Assembly (NCBI GenBank): GCA_021794095.1
Contig: JAJYRN010000017.1
Coordinates: 1-58,305 of the forward strand
Length of the DNA: 58,305 nucleotides
Direction: 5' to 3'
From: Acidobacteriota bacterium
Lineage (GTDB): Bacteria; Acidobacteriota; Holophagae; Holophagales; Holophagaceae
Shown: positions 50,027 to 58,119 of the stretch, piece by piece
Numbering within the stretch: the first letter of the stretch is position 1
How the letters are laid out: each line of letters begins with the position of its first letter
Position numbers and translations under genes: made by a program
Notes under the pieces: model-generated
Told to the model about the DNA's origin: nothing
The model's database searches: none
The model's input: only the letters and a program-made list of their open reading frames with translations

Positions 50027-51317
50027 GCCTAAATGGATTCCTCTCGAAGAATGCCTCGATGCGCTAATCGATTATCGAGGGAAGACTCCAGAGAAGACCG
50101 AGTCGGGTGTCCCATTGATCACTGCCAAGGTCGTGAAGGGTGGGGTAATTGAATCACCTAACGAATTCATAGCTGAGGAAGCCTATATAGCCTGGATGCG
50201 GAGAGGAATGCCGGAGGTTGGGGATGTCCTACTAACAACAGAAGCGCCACTTGGGGAAGTTGCTCAAATTCGCACAGCTCATATTGCTCTTGCCCAACGG
50301 ATCATCCTGCTCAGAGGGCGCAAGGGGCTTCTTCATAATGGTTATCTGAAGTACTTCTTTCTCTCCGAGGATGGGCGTCGGAGCCTTGAATCAAGGGCTA
50401 GCGGCACGACAGTGCTTGGAATCAAGCAAAGTGAGTTGCGTCGGGTTGAGATTCCTATCATTTCCTATGAGGATCAGGTTGAAATTGTAATGACATTGGG
50501 CGCACTCGACGACAAGATCGCCCTCCTCCGAGAAACCAACGCCACCCTCGAAGCCATCGCCCAGGCGATCTTCAAGTCCTGGTTCGTGGACTTCGACCCC
50601 GTGCGTGCCAAGGCGGAAGGGCGCGACCCCGAAGGCGTGCCGCCCGAAATGGCGGACCTGTTTCCCAGTGAGTTCGAGGATTCCGAAATGGGTGCGATTC
50701 CGAAGGGTTGGAAGGTGGACTGCTTCGGCGGCATTGCTGAGATTCTCGGTGGCAGCACCCCAAGCACCAAGGAGCCATCCTACTGGGCTGGAGGGGTCCA
50801 TTGTTGGGTGACTCCGAAGGACCTTTCAGGCATGGATACTCCGGTGCTATTGGAGACTGAACGCAGGATCACCGATTCAGGACTGGAGAAGATCAGTTCC
50901 GGGCTACTCCCACCGGGCTCCGTCCTTCTTTCCTCTCGCGCTCCAATTGGGTATCTTGCCATCGCAGAAATACCGGTCGCCATAAATCAGGGCTTTATCG
51001 CGATGAAACCGAAAAATGGAATGACGAATCTGTACCTATTGAACCTTGTCCGTCACCGCATGGAAGATATCAAAAGCCACGCAAATGGTTCCACATTCAT
51101 GGAAATCAGCAAATCAGCATTCCGCCCCATCCAAGTCGTCGCTCCTCCTGCACCGGTGGTTCAAGCCTTTGATGCCATTGCGCGAAGCCACTATGACCGG
51201 TTGGTATTGAACCAAAAGCAGGTCGCATCCCTCACTGAATTACGCGACACCCTCCTTCCTCGTCTTATGTCCGGCAAACTCCGCATTATTGATGCTCAAG
51301 AAGGGTTGCCAGTATGA
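50016..51317 (+). CDS. hsdS: Type I restriction-modification specificity subunit HsdS
   Basis: 433 aa with two target-recognition domains (about residues 5-150 and 225-385) separated by conserved helices (LDDKIALLRETNATLEAIAQAIFKSWFVDFDPV) and ending with LTELRDTLLPRLMSGKLRI. The two TRDs are markedly lower in GC than the central and terminal conserved regions, a sign of TRD exchange. The ATG at 50016 overlaps hsdM; the stop overlaps the next ATG (ATGA). Confidence 0.95.
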   Translation: MASEPKWIPLEECLDALIDYRGKTPEKTESGVPLITAKVVKGGVIESPNEFIAEEAYIAWMRRGMPEVGDVLLTTEAPLGEVAQIRTAHIALAQRIILLRGRKGLLHNGYLKYFFLSEDGRRSLESRASGTTVLGIKQSELRRVEIPIISYEDQVEIVMTLGALDDKIALLRETNATLEAIAQAIFKSWFVDFDPVRAKAEGRDPEGVPPEMADLFPSEFEDSEMGAIPKGWKVDCFGGIAEILGGSTPSTKEPSYWAGGVHCWVTPKDLSGMDTPVLLETERRITDSGLEKISSGLLPPGSVLLSSRAPIGYLAIAEIPVAINQGFIAMKPKNGMTNLYLLNLVRHRMEDIKSHANGSTFMEISKSAFRPIQVVAPPAPVVQAFDAIARSHYDRLVLNQKQVASLTELRDTLLPRLMSGKLRIIDAQEGLPV

Positions 51318-52072
51318 CTTCTGCAACGGCACCGCATTCCAGAGTAGACATTCAAGACGTGGTAGGTGCATTGAGCGCAAGCCCAAGGTTGATGCAAGAC
51401 CTGGTCGGGGTAGCTGTAGAACACAAAAAATTTGGGACTGGGAAGATTGCTGAAGTCATCCATCAGGCTAAGGCTGGATATTCCATCAAGGTGAAATACC
51501 GTAGTAGTGGGTCGGTCTTCTCCTACAGCGTGGAGAAGTTTCTATCATGCATGGTGTGCCTGATTCTCTACGACACCCGACTTCAAGATAAAATCCAGGT
51601 CGCCCTTCAACAATATAGGAACCAGTTGCAATTACGGGCTCGACGCCTGGAGGAGCAAGAGCGCCTCCGATCCATTCAGTTGGAGGAACAACGGAAGCGG
51701 GCAGAATCGGAGAAGATTGAAAAGCTGAAGCTCCAAAAAGCTGAATTCTCAAGATGGGTTCAAGACAACCGAGGCTATGCCTTCCTCACCAGCCAGGATT
51801 TTCACCCGAGGCTCAGAGCCATTGTCGAAAGTCATCGATCGAATTTGCTGCGCTTGAAAAGGGAATACCGAGGAATACGTTCCTCCAGTAACGAGAGGAA
51901 TGAATTGGGTTGCTGGGGGTGTCGAGACGAACTCGATCAGGCATTTGGCATTAAGTGCAATACATGCGGATGGGAGATATGTTCCAAGTGCGCCACCTGC
52001 GGATGTGGACACCCAGTCTACGATCCTGTCCAAAAGGAGCCCTCAGAAGATGGCGCCTCTGATTTTTCATGA
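51314..52072 (+). CDS. Unfamiliar R-M operon gene X: tudor-like, coiled-coil, zinc-ribbon protein
   Basis: 252 aa, inserted between hsdS and hsdR and coupled to both (4-bp ATGA overlap at the start, 23-bp overlap with the favoured hsdR start). Residues about 31-80 (VGVAVEHKKFGTGKIAEVI...YSIKVKYRSSGSVFSYSVEKFL) resemble the UvrD/CarD-type tudor-like module that contacts RNA polymerase or nucleic acid. A long charged coiled coil follows (about 95-150, RRLEEQERLRSIQLEEQRKRAES), then a C-terminal Cys cluster (LGCWGCRDELDQAFGIKCNTCGWEICSKCATCGCGHP) that should bind zinc. No known R-M subunit recognised; GC is low. Possibly an accessory, regulatory or anti-phage subunit. Confidence 0.8.
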   Translation: MTSATAPHSRVDIQDVVGALSASPRLMQDLVGVAVEHKKFGTGKIAEVIHQAKAGYSIKVKYRSSGSVFSYSVEKFLSCMVCLILYDTRLQDKIQVALQQYRNQLQLRARRLEEQERLRSIQLEEQRKRAESEKIEKLKLQKAEFSRWVQDNRGYAFLTSQDFHPRLRAIVESHRSNLLRLKREYRGIRSSSNERNELGCWGCRDELDQAFGIKCNTCGWEICSKCATCGCGHPVYDPVQKEPSEDGASDFS

Positions 52073-55000
52073 AATCATCTATCCCAATGATCTATTCCAC
52101 GATCGGATTGCTACAGAAATGACCCTCATCGACGAGAACCAAGCAGAGCAAGCCTGCCTCGGCTGGTTCGAGGAATTGGACTACACCCGCGCCTTCGGTC
52201 CCGACCTTGCGCCGGATGGGGGTGCCCCGGAACGCGCCAGCTACAAGCAGGTGGTCCTGGAGGACCGCTTCCGCCACGCGCTCGCCAAGCTGAACCCGGG
52301 CATCCCAACTGCGGTCCTGGAGGACGCCGCCCGACAGGTGATCCATGGCAACGCCCCCAGCCTCATTCAGGCGAACCGGCAATTTCACCGCTGGCTGACA
52401 GACGGGGTGCCCGTCCAGGTGCAGAAGGGCGGGGAGACCCTCGGGGACTGGGCACAGCTCGTGGACTTCCAGAACCCCGACGCCAACGACTGGCTGGTGG
52501 TGAACCAGTACAGCGTGGAAGGTCCAAAGCTCATCCGTCGCCCGGATGTGGTGGTGTTCCTCAATGGGCTCCCCCTGGTGGTGATCGAGCTGAAGAACCC
52601 CGCTGACGAGAGTGCCGACATCTGGCACGCCTACCACCAGCTCCAGACTTACAAGGAGGACATCCCCGACCTCTTTGTGTTCAACGAGGTGCTGGCGATC
52701 TCCGACTACACCCTGGCGCGGATGGGCTCCCTCTCTGCCACCCAGGAGCGTTTCACCACCTGGCGCACCATGGACGGCGTGACCCTCGATCCCCTGGGCG
52801 ACCTCCAGCAGTTGGAGACCCTGGTGCGAGGCTTCTTCCGGAAGGATTTCCTGCTGGAGTACCTGCGCCACTTCATCCTGTTCGAGGACGAGGGCGCCAC
52901 CAAGAAGATCGCGGGCTACCACCAGTTCCATGCCGTCCGAGCCGTGGTGCAGAGCGTCCTCCAGGCGAGCCGCCCCCAGGGGAACCGGAAGGGTGGCGTG
53001 GTGTGGCACACCCAGGGCAGCGGCAAGAGCATCGAGATGACCTGCCTTGCGGGGATGCTCATGGGTTCCCGGGCGATGGACAACCCGACCCTGGTGGTGG
53101 TGACGGACCGGAACGACCTGGACGGGCAGCTCTTCGAGACCTTCGCGGGCGCCTCGGAACTGTTGCGGGAGACCCCCGTTCGCATGGAATCCCGCCCCGA
53201 CCTCCGCGCCGCCCTGGCAAACCGTCCCTCGGGCGGCATCATCTTCACCACCATCCAGAAGTTCGCGCCGGGCGAGGGGGAGGAGACCTTCCCACGGCTC
53301 TCGGACCGCTCGAACATCGTGGTGATCTGCGATGAAGCCCATCGCTCCCAGTACGGGTTCACGGCGAAACTGAAGGGTGATGAATCGGGCACCACCGTGC
53401 GCTACGGGTATGCCCAGTACCTGCGGGACGCCCTGCCCAACGCCACCTTCGTCGCCTTCACGGGCACGCCCATCAGCACCCAGGACAAAGACACCCGGGC
53501 GGTCTTCGGGGATTACGTCCACATCTACGACATCGAACAGGCGGTGAAGGACGGGGCGACGGTTTCCATCTACTACGAAAGCCGCCTCGCCAAGTTGGAC
53601 CTCAAGCCCGAGGAAACGCCGGTCCTGGATGAGGAAGTGGAAGACCTCACCGAGGACGAGGAGGATTCGGATAAGGCGCGGACCCTCCGCCGCTGGGCTG
53701 CCCTGGAGAAGCTGGTGGGGGCGGAACCCCGGATCAAGAAGGTCGCCGCCGATCTGGTGGGGCACTTTGAAAAACGCACCGCCACCGTGGACGGCAAGGG
53801 GATGATCGTCGCCATGAGCCGGGAGATCTGCGTTCACCTCTACAACGCCATCATCGAGTTGCGCCCCGCGTGGCACGACCCGGACCCGGAGAAGGGCGTG
53901 ATCAAGATCGTGATGACGGGCTCCGCCTCGGACAAGGCGCTGCTGAAGCCCCACATCTATCCCAAGGAGACCAAGAAGCGCCTGGAGAAGCGGTTCAAGG
54001 ATCCTGCGGACCCCATGAAGCTGGTGATCGTCCGCGACATGTGGCTCACTGGCTTCGATGCGCCCTGCGTCCACACCATGTATGTGGACAAGCCCATGCG
54101 GAGCCACAACCTCATGCAGGCGATCGCCCGGGTGAACCGGGTGTTCAAGGACAAGCCGGGCGGGCTGGTGGTGGACTACATCGGCATTGCCACTGAACTG
54201 AAGCAGGCACTGCTGGACTACACCCAGTCCAAGGGCAAGGGGCGCCCCACCATCAACGCCGAGGAGGCGCTGGACATCTTCATCGAGAAGATGAGCACCC
54301 TCCGGGCGATGCTCCATGGCTTCGACTACAGCCAGTTCCGGACGAAAGCCCTGGCGCTACTGGCAGGGACCGCGAACCACATCCTGGGACAGGAGGATGG
54401 CAAGAAGCGCTGGGCGGACCAGGTGCTGGCTGCCAGCAAGGCATTCTCCCTTTGCTGCACCCTGGACCGCGCTCTGGACTTCCGGGACGAGCTGGCGTTC
54501 TTCCAGGCGATCAAGAGCGCCCTCACCAAGCACGACACCCAGGACACCAAGCTCTCGGACGAAGCCAAGGAACACGCCCTACGTCAGATCATCAGCGGCG
54601 CCCTGGTGTCCGACGAGGTGATTGACATCTTCAGTGCGGCGGGACTCGCCAAGCCCAACATCGGGGTGCTGTCCGACGAGTTCCTGGATGATGTCCGGCA
54701 CATGCAGCAGCGGAATCTCGCAGTGGAATTGCTGGAACGCCTGCTGAAGGACGACATCAAGGCGCGGTTCTCCACAAATGTCGTGCAGAACGCCAAGTTC
54801 TCAGAGCTGCTCCAGGCGAGTCTCACCCGCTACCGCAACCGCGCCATCGAGACCGCCCAGGTCATCGAAGAACTCATCCAGATGGCGAAGTCCTTCAACG
54901 CCGCCTTCAAGCGGGGGGAGGAACTGGGGCTGTCACCCAGCGAGCTTGCCTTCTACGACGCCCTGGAGACCAACGAAGCCTCGGTGCGCGACCTGGGCGA

Positions 55001-55214
55001 CACCGAGTTGAAAGCTATCGCCGTGGAGCTGACCAAGTTCTTGCGGGACAACCTCACCGTGGACTGGTCCGTTCGCGAAGCCGTCCGCGCCAAGATGCGC
55101 GGTCGCATCCGGATCATCCTCATGCGCCACAAATACCCTCCCGATATGGAAGCGCGGGCGATTGAGCTGGTGCTGAAGCAGGCAGAGGCGATGGCGGAGG
55201 AGTGGGCGGGGTAG
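52050..55214 (+). CDS. hsdR: Type I restriction-modification restriction subunit HsdR
   Basis: 1054 aa. PD-(D/E)xK nuclease at the N-terminus (RRPDVVVFLNGLPLVVIELKNP, ExK visible), two RecA-like motor domains with Walker A WHTQGSGKS, DEAH box VICDEAHRSQYG and FTGTPIS, then a C-terminal helical domain. The ATG at 52050 is favoured by an AAGGAG 9 bp upstream; ATG 52119 (MTLIDENQAEQACLGW) matches the usual family start and is the alternative. Last gene of the hsdM-hsdS-X-hsdR operon. Appears intact. Confidence 0.96.
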   Translation: MAPLIFHEIIYPNDLFHDRIATEMTLIDENQAEQACLGWFEELDYTRAFGPDLAPDGGAPERASYKQVVLEDRFRHALAKLNPGIPTAVLEDAARQVIHGNAPSLIQANRQFHRWLTDGVPVQVQKGGETLGDWAQLVDFQNPDANDWLVVNQYSVEGPKLIRRPDVVVFLNGLPLVVIELKNPADESADIWHAYHQLQTYKEDIPDLFVFNEVLAISDYTLARMGSLSATQERFTTWRTMDGVTLDPLGDLQQLETLVRGFFRKDFLLEYLRHFILFEDEGATKKIAGYHQFHAVRAVVQSVLQASRPQGNRKGGVVWHTQGSGKSIEMTCLAGMLMGSRAMDNPTLVVVTDRNDLDGQLFETFAGASELLRETPVRMESRPDLRAALANRPSGGIIFTTIQKFAPGEGEETFPRLSDRSNIVVICDEAHRSQYGFTAKLKGDESGTTVRYGYAQYLRDALPNATFVAFTGTPISTQDKDTRAVFGDYVHIYDIEQAVKDGATVSIYYESRLAKLDLKPEETPVLDEEVEDLTEDEEDSDKARTLRRWAALEKLVGAEPRIKKVAADLVGHFEKRTATVDGKGMIVAMSREICVHLYNAIIELRPAWHDPDPEKGVIKIVMTGSASDKALLKPHIYPKETKKRLEKRFKDPADPMKLVIVRDMWLTGFDAPCVHTMYVDKPMRSHNLMQAIARVNRVFKDKPGGLVVDYIGIATELKQALLDYTQSKGKGRPTINAEEALDIFIEKMSTLRAMLHGFDYSQFRTKALALLAGTANHILGQEDGKKRWADQVLAASKAFSLCCTLDRALDFRDELAFFQAIKSALTKHDTQDTKLSDEAKEHALRQIISGALVSDEVIDIFSAAGLAKPNIGVLSDEFLDDVRHMQQRNLAVELLERLLKDDIKARFSTNVVQNAKFSELLQASLTRYRNRAIETAQVIEELIQMAKSFNAAFKRGEELGLSPSELAFYDALETNEASVRDLGDTELKAIAVELTKFLRDNLTVDWSVREAVRAKMRGRIRIILMRHKYPPDMEARAIELVLKQAEAMAEEWAG

Positions 55215-55224
55215 GAGGTGACAT

Positions 55225-55389
55225 ATGGCGCACCTGACCGGCGTAGCAGGGGAGCACTTCGCTGCGGTAGAGCTGGCGAGGAGGGACTTCCTCGTGACCC
55301 TCACCCGAGGACCGATCTGCCGATCCATCTGGCAGTCTTCCGTGTCAATTTTAAATGAATCTCATTCTCTATTCGTGATTGCCTGTTAG
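55225..55389 (+). pseudogene. Truncated nuclease-like remnant after hsdR
   Basis: A 54-codon frame with a good ribosome site (AGGAGGTGA) reading MAHLTGVAGEHFAAVELARRDFLVTLTRGP, the N-terminus typical of small restriction-endonuclease-like (PD-(D/E)xK, YraN/DUF4365-type) proteins (GxxGExxVAxEL.RRG). After that the similarity is lost and the frame stops at 55387, inside the first palindrome site. Probably the remains of a gene cut by rearrangement. Too short for standard ORF thresholds. Confidence 0.5.
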
Positions 55390-55398
55390 CTTTCTAAC
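55385..55398. promoter_or_regulatory. Palindrome GTTAG-CTTT-CTAAC (site 2)
   Basis: Inverted repeat ending 13 bp before the -35 box of promoter P1, at about -50 relative to the expected start: the usual place for a class-I activator. Same motif as sites 1 and 3. Confidence 0.5.
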
Positions 55399-55411
55399 GA
55401 CGTGACTCGGT

Positions 55412-55439
55412 TTGACATACTGTTGTTTTGTAGTACAAT
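55412..55439 (+). promoter_or_regulatory. Sigma-70 promoter P1
   Basis: TTGACA (55412-55417), 16-bp spacer, TACAAT (55434-55439): near-consensus and unusual in this GC-rich genome. Confidence 0.75.
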
Positions 55440-55518
55440 TGAATAAATCGCTCGACTTAGTTCGATCGAGCAACATTGCACCACCGGAGTTGGTACCTCT
55501 CTCCTGAGACATGAGTCT

Positions 55519-55532
55519 GTTAGCTTCCTAAC
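55519..55532. promoter_or_regulatory. Palindrome GTTAG-CTTC-CTAAC (site 3)
   Basis: Third copy of the motif, 13 bp before the -35 box of promoter P2, in exactly the same geometry as site 2. Confidence 0.5.
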
Positions 55533-55545
55533 AACTTGACTCGAT

Positions 55546-55574
55546 TTGACATACAAATTTATAAAAGTTACAAT
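55546..55574 (+). promoter_or_regulatory. Sigma-70 promoter P2
   Basis: TTGACA (55546-55551), 17-bp spacer, TACAAT (55569-55574). Likely drives the M41-like protease gene at 55912 with a leader of about 330 nt that contains stems such as GGGTCCG/CGGACCC near 55738-55756. Confidence 0.75.
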
Positions 55575-55911
55575 TAAACAAATCGTTCGACTTGGTTCGA
55601 CCGACAAGCACTTAACCCCCAAGTTCGGCATCCCTCTCTCCTGAGATGTGAGCAGCCTACGCTCCGATTGGCGTCCCGGACCCAGTTCGGCGAATTCCAG
55701 CACTCCCAATCATCTTCACCTAAGGGCAATCGTCCTGGGTCCGTATTCCGGACCCGTGGCGGGCATTCACCTCGACAGGTGCTTTCACCTCGTCATTGCC
55801 AACACAGGACCAGCGGTCCCTAACCGTCGGTCTATCCCGCTTTGCCACTTAACCAGCTCCCCACTCGGGGACTATTCGGGTCAATCCAAAGGACCCAGAA
55901 GGAGACGTAAC

Positions 55912-56496
55912 ATGTTTATAAACAATACTAGGTTCCAGGAAATCGACGCCCGGGACCTCCGTCAGTCAGCCTTCCACGAATGCGGTCATTCTCTCGTTGG
56001 CAGGCACTACGGAGCAGGCTGCTCCCCGTCTATCTGGCGCACTGGAACTAACAATCCTAAAAAGGAAAGGCTATGGGTAGGCACCACTCGTCATGATTCG
56101 AGTTGCCTCACGCCCGATGAGTGTCGTCAGATCGCCCTTGCCGGTGAGATGGCGGTATGGATAGAAGAAAATGGCGGTCCCGATGAATGCATAGTGCAGT
56201 CGCTGTGCACACGGATTGAACGCACCAGGAAACATTCCTACAGGATTTCGAATTGGTCCCGCACCGACTGGGAAAAATCTCAAGGATGGACCACTGCGGA
56301 TGTTCATGCGGTGTACATCATCTTGAAGAAGAATTGGAAGGAGCTGGTCGCCGAAGCAAGGGAGTTGATCCGTCTCGCGAAGGAAGATGGCAATTGCGCT
56401 AAAGACCCAGATGAAATCCATCATTTTTGGGATTACGTAATCCCTGGATACTCGGATCTAGTCGCCCAGGCGCTTGCTGAGTACAAAGCGAGTTGA
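55912..56496 (+). CDS. Small putative HExxH metallopeptidase, M41-like
   Basis: 194 aa. Residues about 19-29 read AFHECGHSLVG, the HExxH zinc motif in an FtsH-peptidase (M41) like context (AxHExGHalvg); CRQIALAGEMAVWIEENGG resembles the helix following in FtsH (IxxxLAGxxAE). No AAA+ domain and no membrane segment, so it is a stand-alone protease-like domain. The ATG at 55912 is preferred because AAGGAG lies 8 bp upstream; the longer open frame starts in leader DNA. GC is low. Target unknown; it could cut a repressor or an anti-toxin within the element. Confidence 0.6.
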   Translation: MFINNTRFQEIDARDLRQSAFHECGHSLVGRHYGAGCSPSIWRTGTNNPKKERLWVGTTRHDSSCLTPDECRQIALAGEMAVWIEENGGPDECIVQSLCTRIERTRKHSYRISNWSRTDWEKSQGWTTADVHAVYIILKKNWKELVAEARELIRLAKEDGNCAKDPDEIHHFWDYVIPGYSDLVAQALAEYKAS

Positions 56497-56650
56497 TGAT
56501 CGATCCTATGGCGAAGGCGCATGTCCCATCGACGCCAATTGGTGGGGCACCACTGAAGCCTTGCCCATCAACTCCATGATCATTGAGGTCATTGACGAGG
56601 ACTCGACCTGGAAGAGAGTTCAGGGCGAGGGGTCCGTCAATTACCGCTGA
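56474..56650 (+). pseudogene. Short beta-helix-like remnant
   Basis: A frame with no good start reads ...GACPIDANWWGTTEALPINSMIIEVIDEDSTW...GSVNYR and stops at 56650. NWWGT...I...G.VNY is the repeat signature of right-handed beta-helix surface proteins. Isolated and overlapping the preceding gene's 3' end out of frame, so a decayed fragment is likely. The remainder of 56651-56740 (ADGRIDLDRAHKAL in one frame, like phage DNA-packaging proteins) also looks like debris. Confidence 0.35.
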
Positions 56651-56754
56651 TGGGCGGATCGATCTCGATCGGGCACACAAAGCCCTCATCAGGGCGTTGG
56701 TAATCACTGCCATACCCGGCGGCGGCGGTCCGCTGCCCTTTTCTAGGAGGACCC

Positions 56755-56979
56755 ATGTCTCTCAACAACCTGCTTCAAAACCTCGGCGTTACCCCCGCAC
56801 CCCGATACCCCATCCCCGAGGTCGCCAACATCCTTGGTCTGACGGAACACCAGGTACGAGTCCAGATCAAGAAAGGAAACCTTGCCGCCATCCGTGGATC
56901 CCGCCGCCGCTGGTCCGGGGTCTTCCATGCGGACCTGGAGTCCTACTTCTCCGCCGTGAATGAGAAAGGAGGTGCCTGA
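56755..56979 (+). CDS. Excisionase-type helix-turn-helix DNA-binding protein
   Basis: 74 aa. Pattern RYPIPEVANILGLTEHQVRVQIKKGNLAAIRGSRRRW matches the MerR-like winged helix of excisionases (HTH_17): helix-turn-helix followed by a wing with basic residues. Strong ribosome site (AGGAGG, 4-bp gap). Stop overlaps the next ATG (TGATG). Could control excision or early transcription of the island. Confidence 0.78.
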   Translation: MSLNNLLQNLGVTPAPRYPIPEVANILGLTEHQVRVQIKKGNLAAIRGSRRRWSGVFHADLESYFSAVNEKGGA

Positions 56980-57374
56980 TGAGCCGCCTTCTCGAATTCC
57001 AAGAGCAGCAGAAGTGGGAGGAAGAGGAACACTACCTGGGCGGGTATGAGGACTGGTTGGCGGCGTACGCCGAAGACCACCTCACTCACGCACCGAAGCC
57101 GGTCCCCTGCGATCCCTATGAGGAGGACCCCATTCTCAAAGGGTGGGCACTGTTCTCCCCGGAGATCCTCGCCAGGGTCTTCCACCGGAATCAGGACTGG
57201 TTGCAGTGTATGCCCCGGACCTCGGCGGATGTCATCACGGTGCTCTTTCCATCCTTCGATGCGGGCGGCATGACGGAGCAGGACATCCTCGCCACGGTCT
57301 CGGACGCCATGTTCGCCGCAGGGTTCGCCCCCAGCGATCAGAGCCTCAATCCGATTTGGACCTTCCCGGTGTAG
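56979..57374 (+). CDS. Hypothetical protein, 131 aa
   Basis: Acidic N-terminus rich in Glu, Trp and Tyr (FQEQQKWEEEEHYLGGYEDWLAAYAEDHLTH), then SADVITVLFPSFDAGGMTEQDILATVSDAMFAAGF. Mostly helical; no domain recognised. Coupled to the HTH gene (TGATG), so it belongs to the same transcript. Confidence 0.6.
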   Translation: MSRLLEFQEQQKWEEEEHYLGGYEDWLAAYAEDHLTHAPKPVPCDPYEEDPILKGWALFSPEILARVFHRNQDWLQCMPRTSADVITVLFPSFDAGGMTEQDILATVSDAMFAAGFAPSDQSLNPIWTFPV

Positions 57375-57381
57375 TTGTCGC

Positions 57382-58119
57382 ATGAGGTCAAGCCCGATCA
57401 GCGAAGCCCCAAAGCTACCTCCACCATCAACGGAACCCCGAAGAATCCGACTGCCCAGGCGTCCCAGGAACTCGCCTGAGGCACTCGCCACCAAGCTACC
57501 CTGGGTTCAATCGACCGGACCCCCAATCACCCTCTTCCGGCGGGCAGCGTTCTACCTCAGCAGCTTCGATTACAAGGAGGCGGCTACGTGGGACTTGGAC
57601 ACCGTGATTCTCGCGAGGGTCATCTGTAACTTACGGAACTACTACCAGCAGGATGCCGACCAGACCGTCAAGCTCATCACGAAGTACTTTCATCGTCATT
57701 CGTGGGAGGTTTGGTCTCCGGAAGCGATTCGTCTCACCTGGGAGCTGGTGGAGCCCTACACACCCTCCCTTGGACTTGCCGACGAAGATGCCCAGTCCAT
57801 GCGCCGCATGGCGGAGCTAGAGGATGAGGTTGCCGATCTCATAGCTCACACGCGGTCGGGTGGACGTGTCTCCACCTCCGATCTATTCGCCCTGTTCAAG
57901 GCGTGGTACCCCGACTTCGAAGTGGATGCTCGTGTGTTCGGAAAAGCCGTGAAAGCCGTAACCGGAATTGACTCCAAGTCCTCGAACAGCAAACGCTATC
58001 ACGAAGGCTTCCACCTCCCAAGCCCTGAAGAGCTGCTGGATCTGAACCTCTCTGCTGATGGAGACAATCAACCGGAGCCATTGCTCAAGCCGTCTGAAGG
58101 TAGGCGAAACGCAGCTTAG
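57382..58119 (+). CDS. Hypothetical, possible replication-associated protein (D5-like C-terminus)
   Basis: 245 aa. Basic Pro/Arg-rich N-terminus (about 1-45), central DTVILARVICNLRNYYQQDADQTVKLITKYF region, and a C-terminal VSTSDLFALFKAWYPDFEVDARVFGKAVKAVTGIDSK, which resembles the winged-helix end of phage/plasmid D5-type primase-helicases (SxLYxAYxxW...FGxxL). Lies 7 bp after the 131-aa gene. Alone it is too short for a primase; a helicase could follow outside the window. Confidence 0.5.
   Translation: MRSSPISEAPKLPPPSTEPRRIRLPRRPRNSPEALATKLPWVQSTGPPITLFRRAAFYLSSFDYKEAATWDLDTVILARVICNLRNYYQQDADQTVKLITKYFHRHSWEVWSPEAIRLTWELVEPYTPSLGLADEDAQSMRRMAELEDEVADLIAHTRSGGRVSTSDLFALFKAWYPDFEVDARVFGKAVKAVTGIDSKSSNSKRYHEGFHLPSPEELLDLNLSADGDNQPEPLLKPSEGRRNAA

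Larger units (their letters stand above)
55385..55651. repeat. Tandem imperfect duplication (~135 bp): palindrome, promoter, leader
   Basis: Two diverged copies begin at 55385 and 55519 (134 bp apart). Each has in order: GTTAGC-TT-CTAAC palindrome, 13 bp, TTGACATAC promoter, an AAATCG-TCGACTT-GTTCGA segment with inverted TCGA arms, and a conserved CTCTCTCCTGAGA (55497-55509 and 55634-55646). The repeat is much more AT-rich than its surroundings. No gene fits in either copy. Each unit could encode a small RNA of about 80-130 nt. Confidence 0.75.

Noticed and set aside
52092-54317. 741-codon frame opposite hsdR
   Set aside because: The plus strand encodes all HsdR motor and nuclease motifs; the minus frame is a composition artefact.
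55648-55911. N-terminal extension of the HExxH protein
   Set aside because: The upstream in-frame part is Pro/Ser/Arg-rich without family likeness, lies in the leader and lacks a ribosome site; the ATG at 55912 has AAGGAG at the proper distance.
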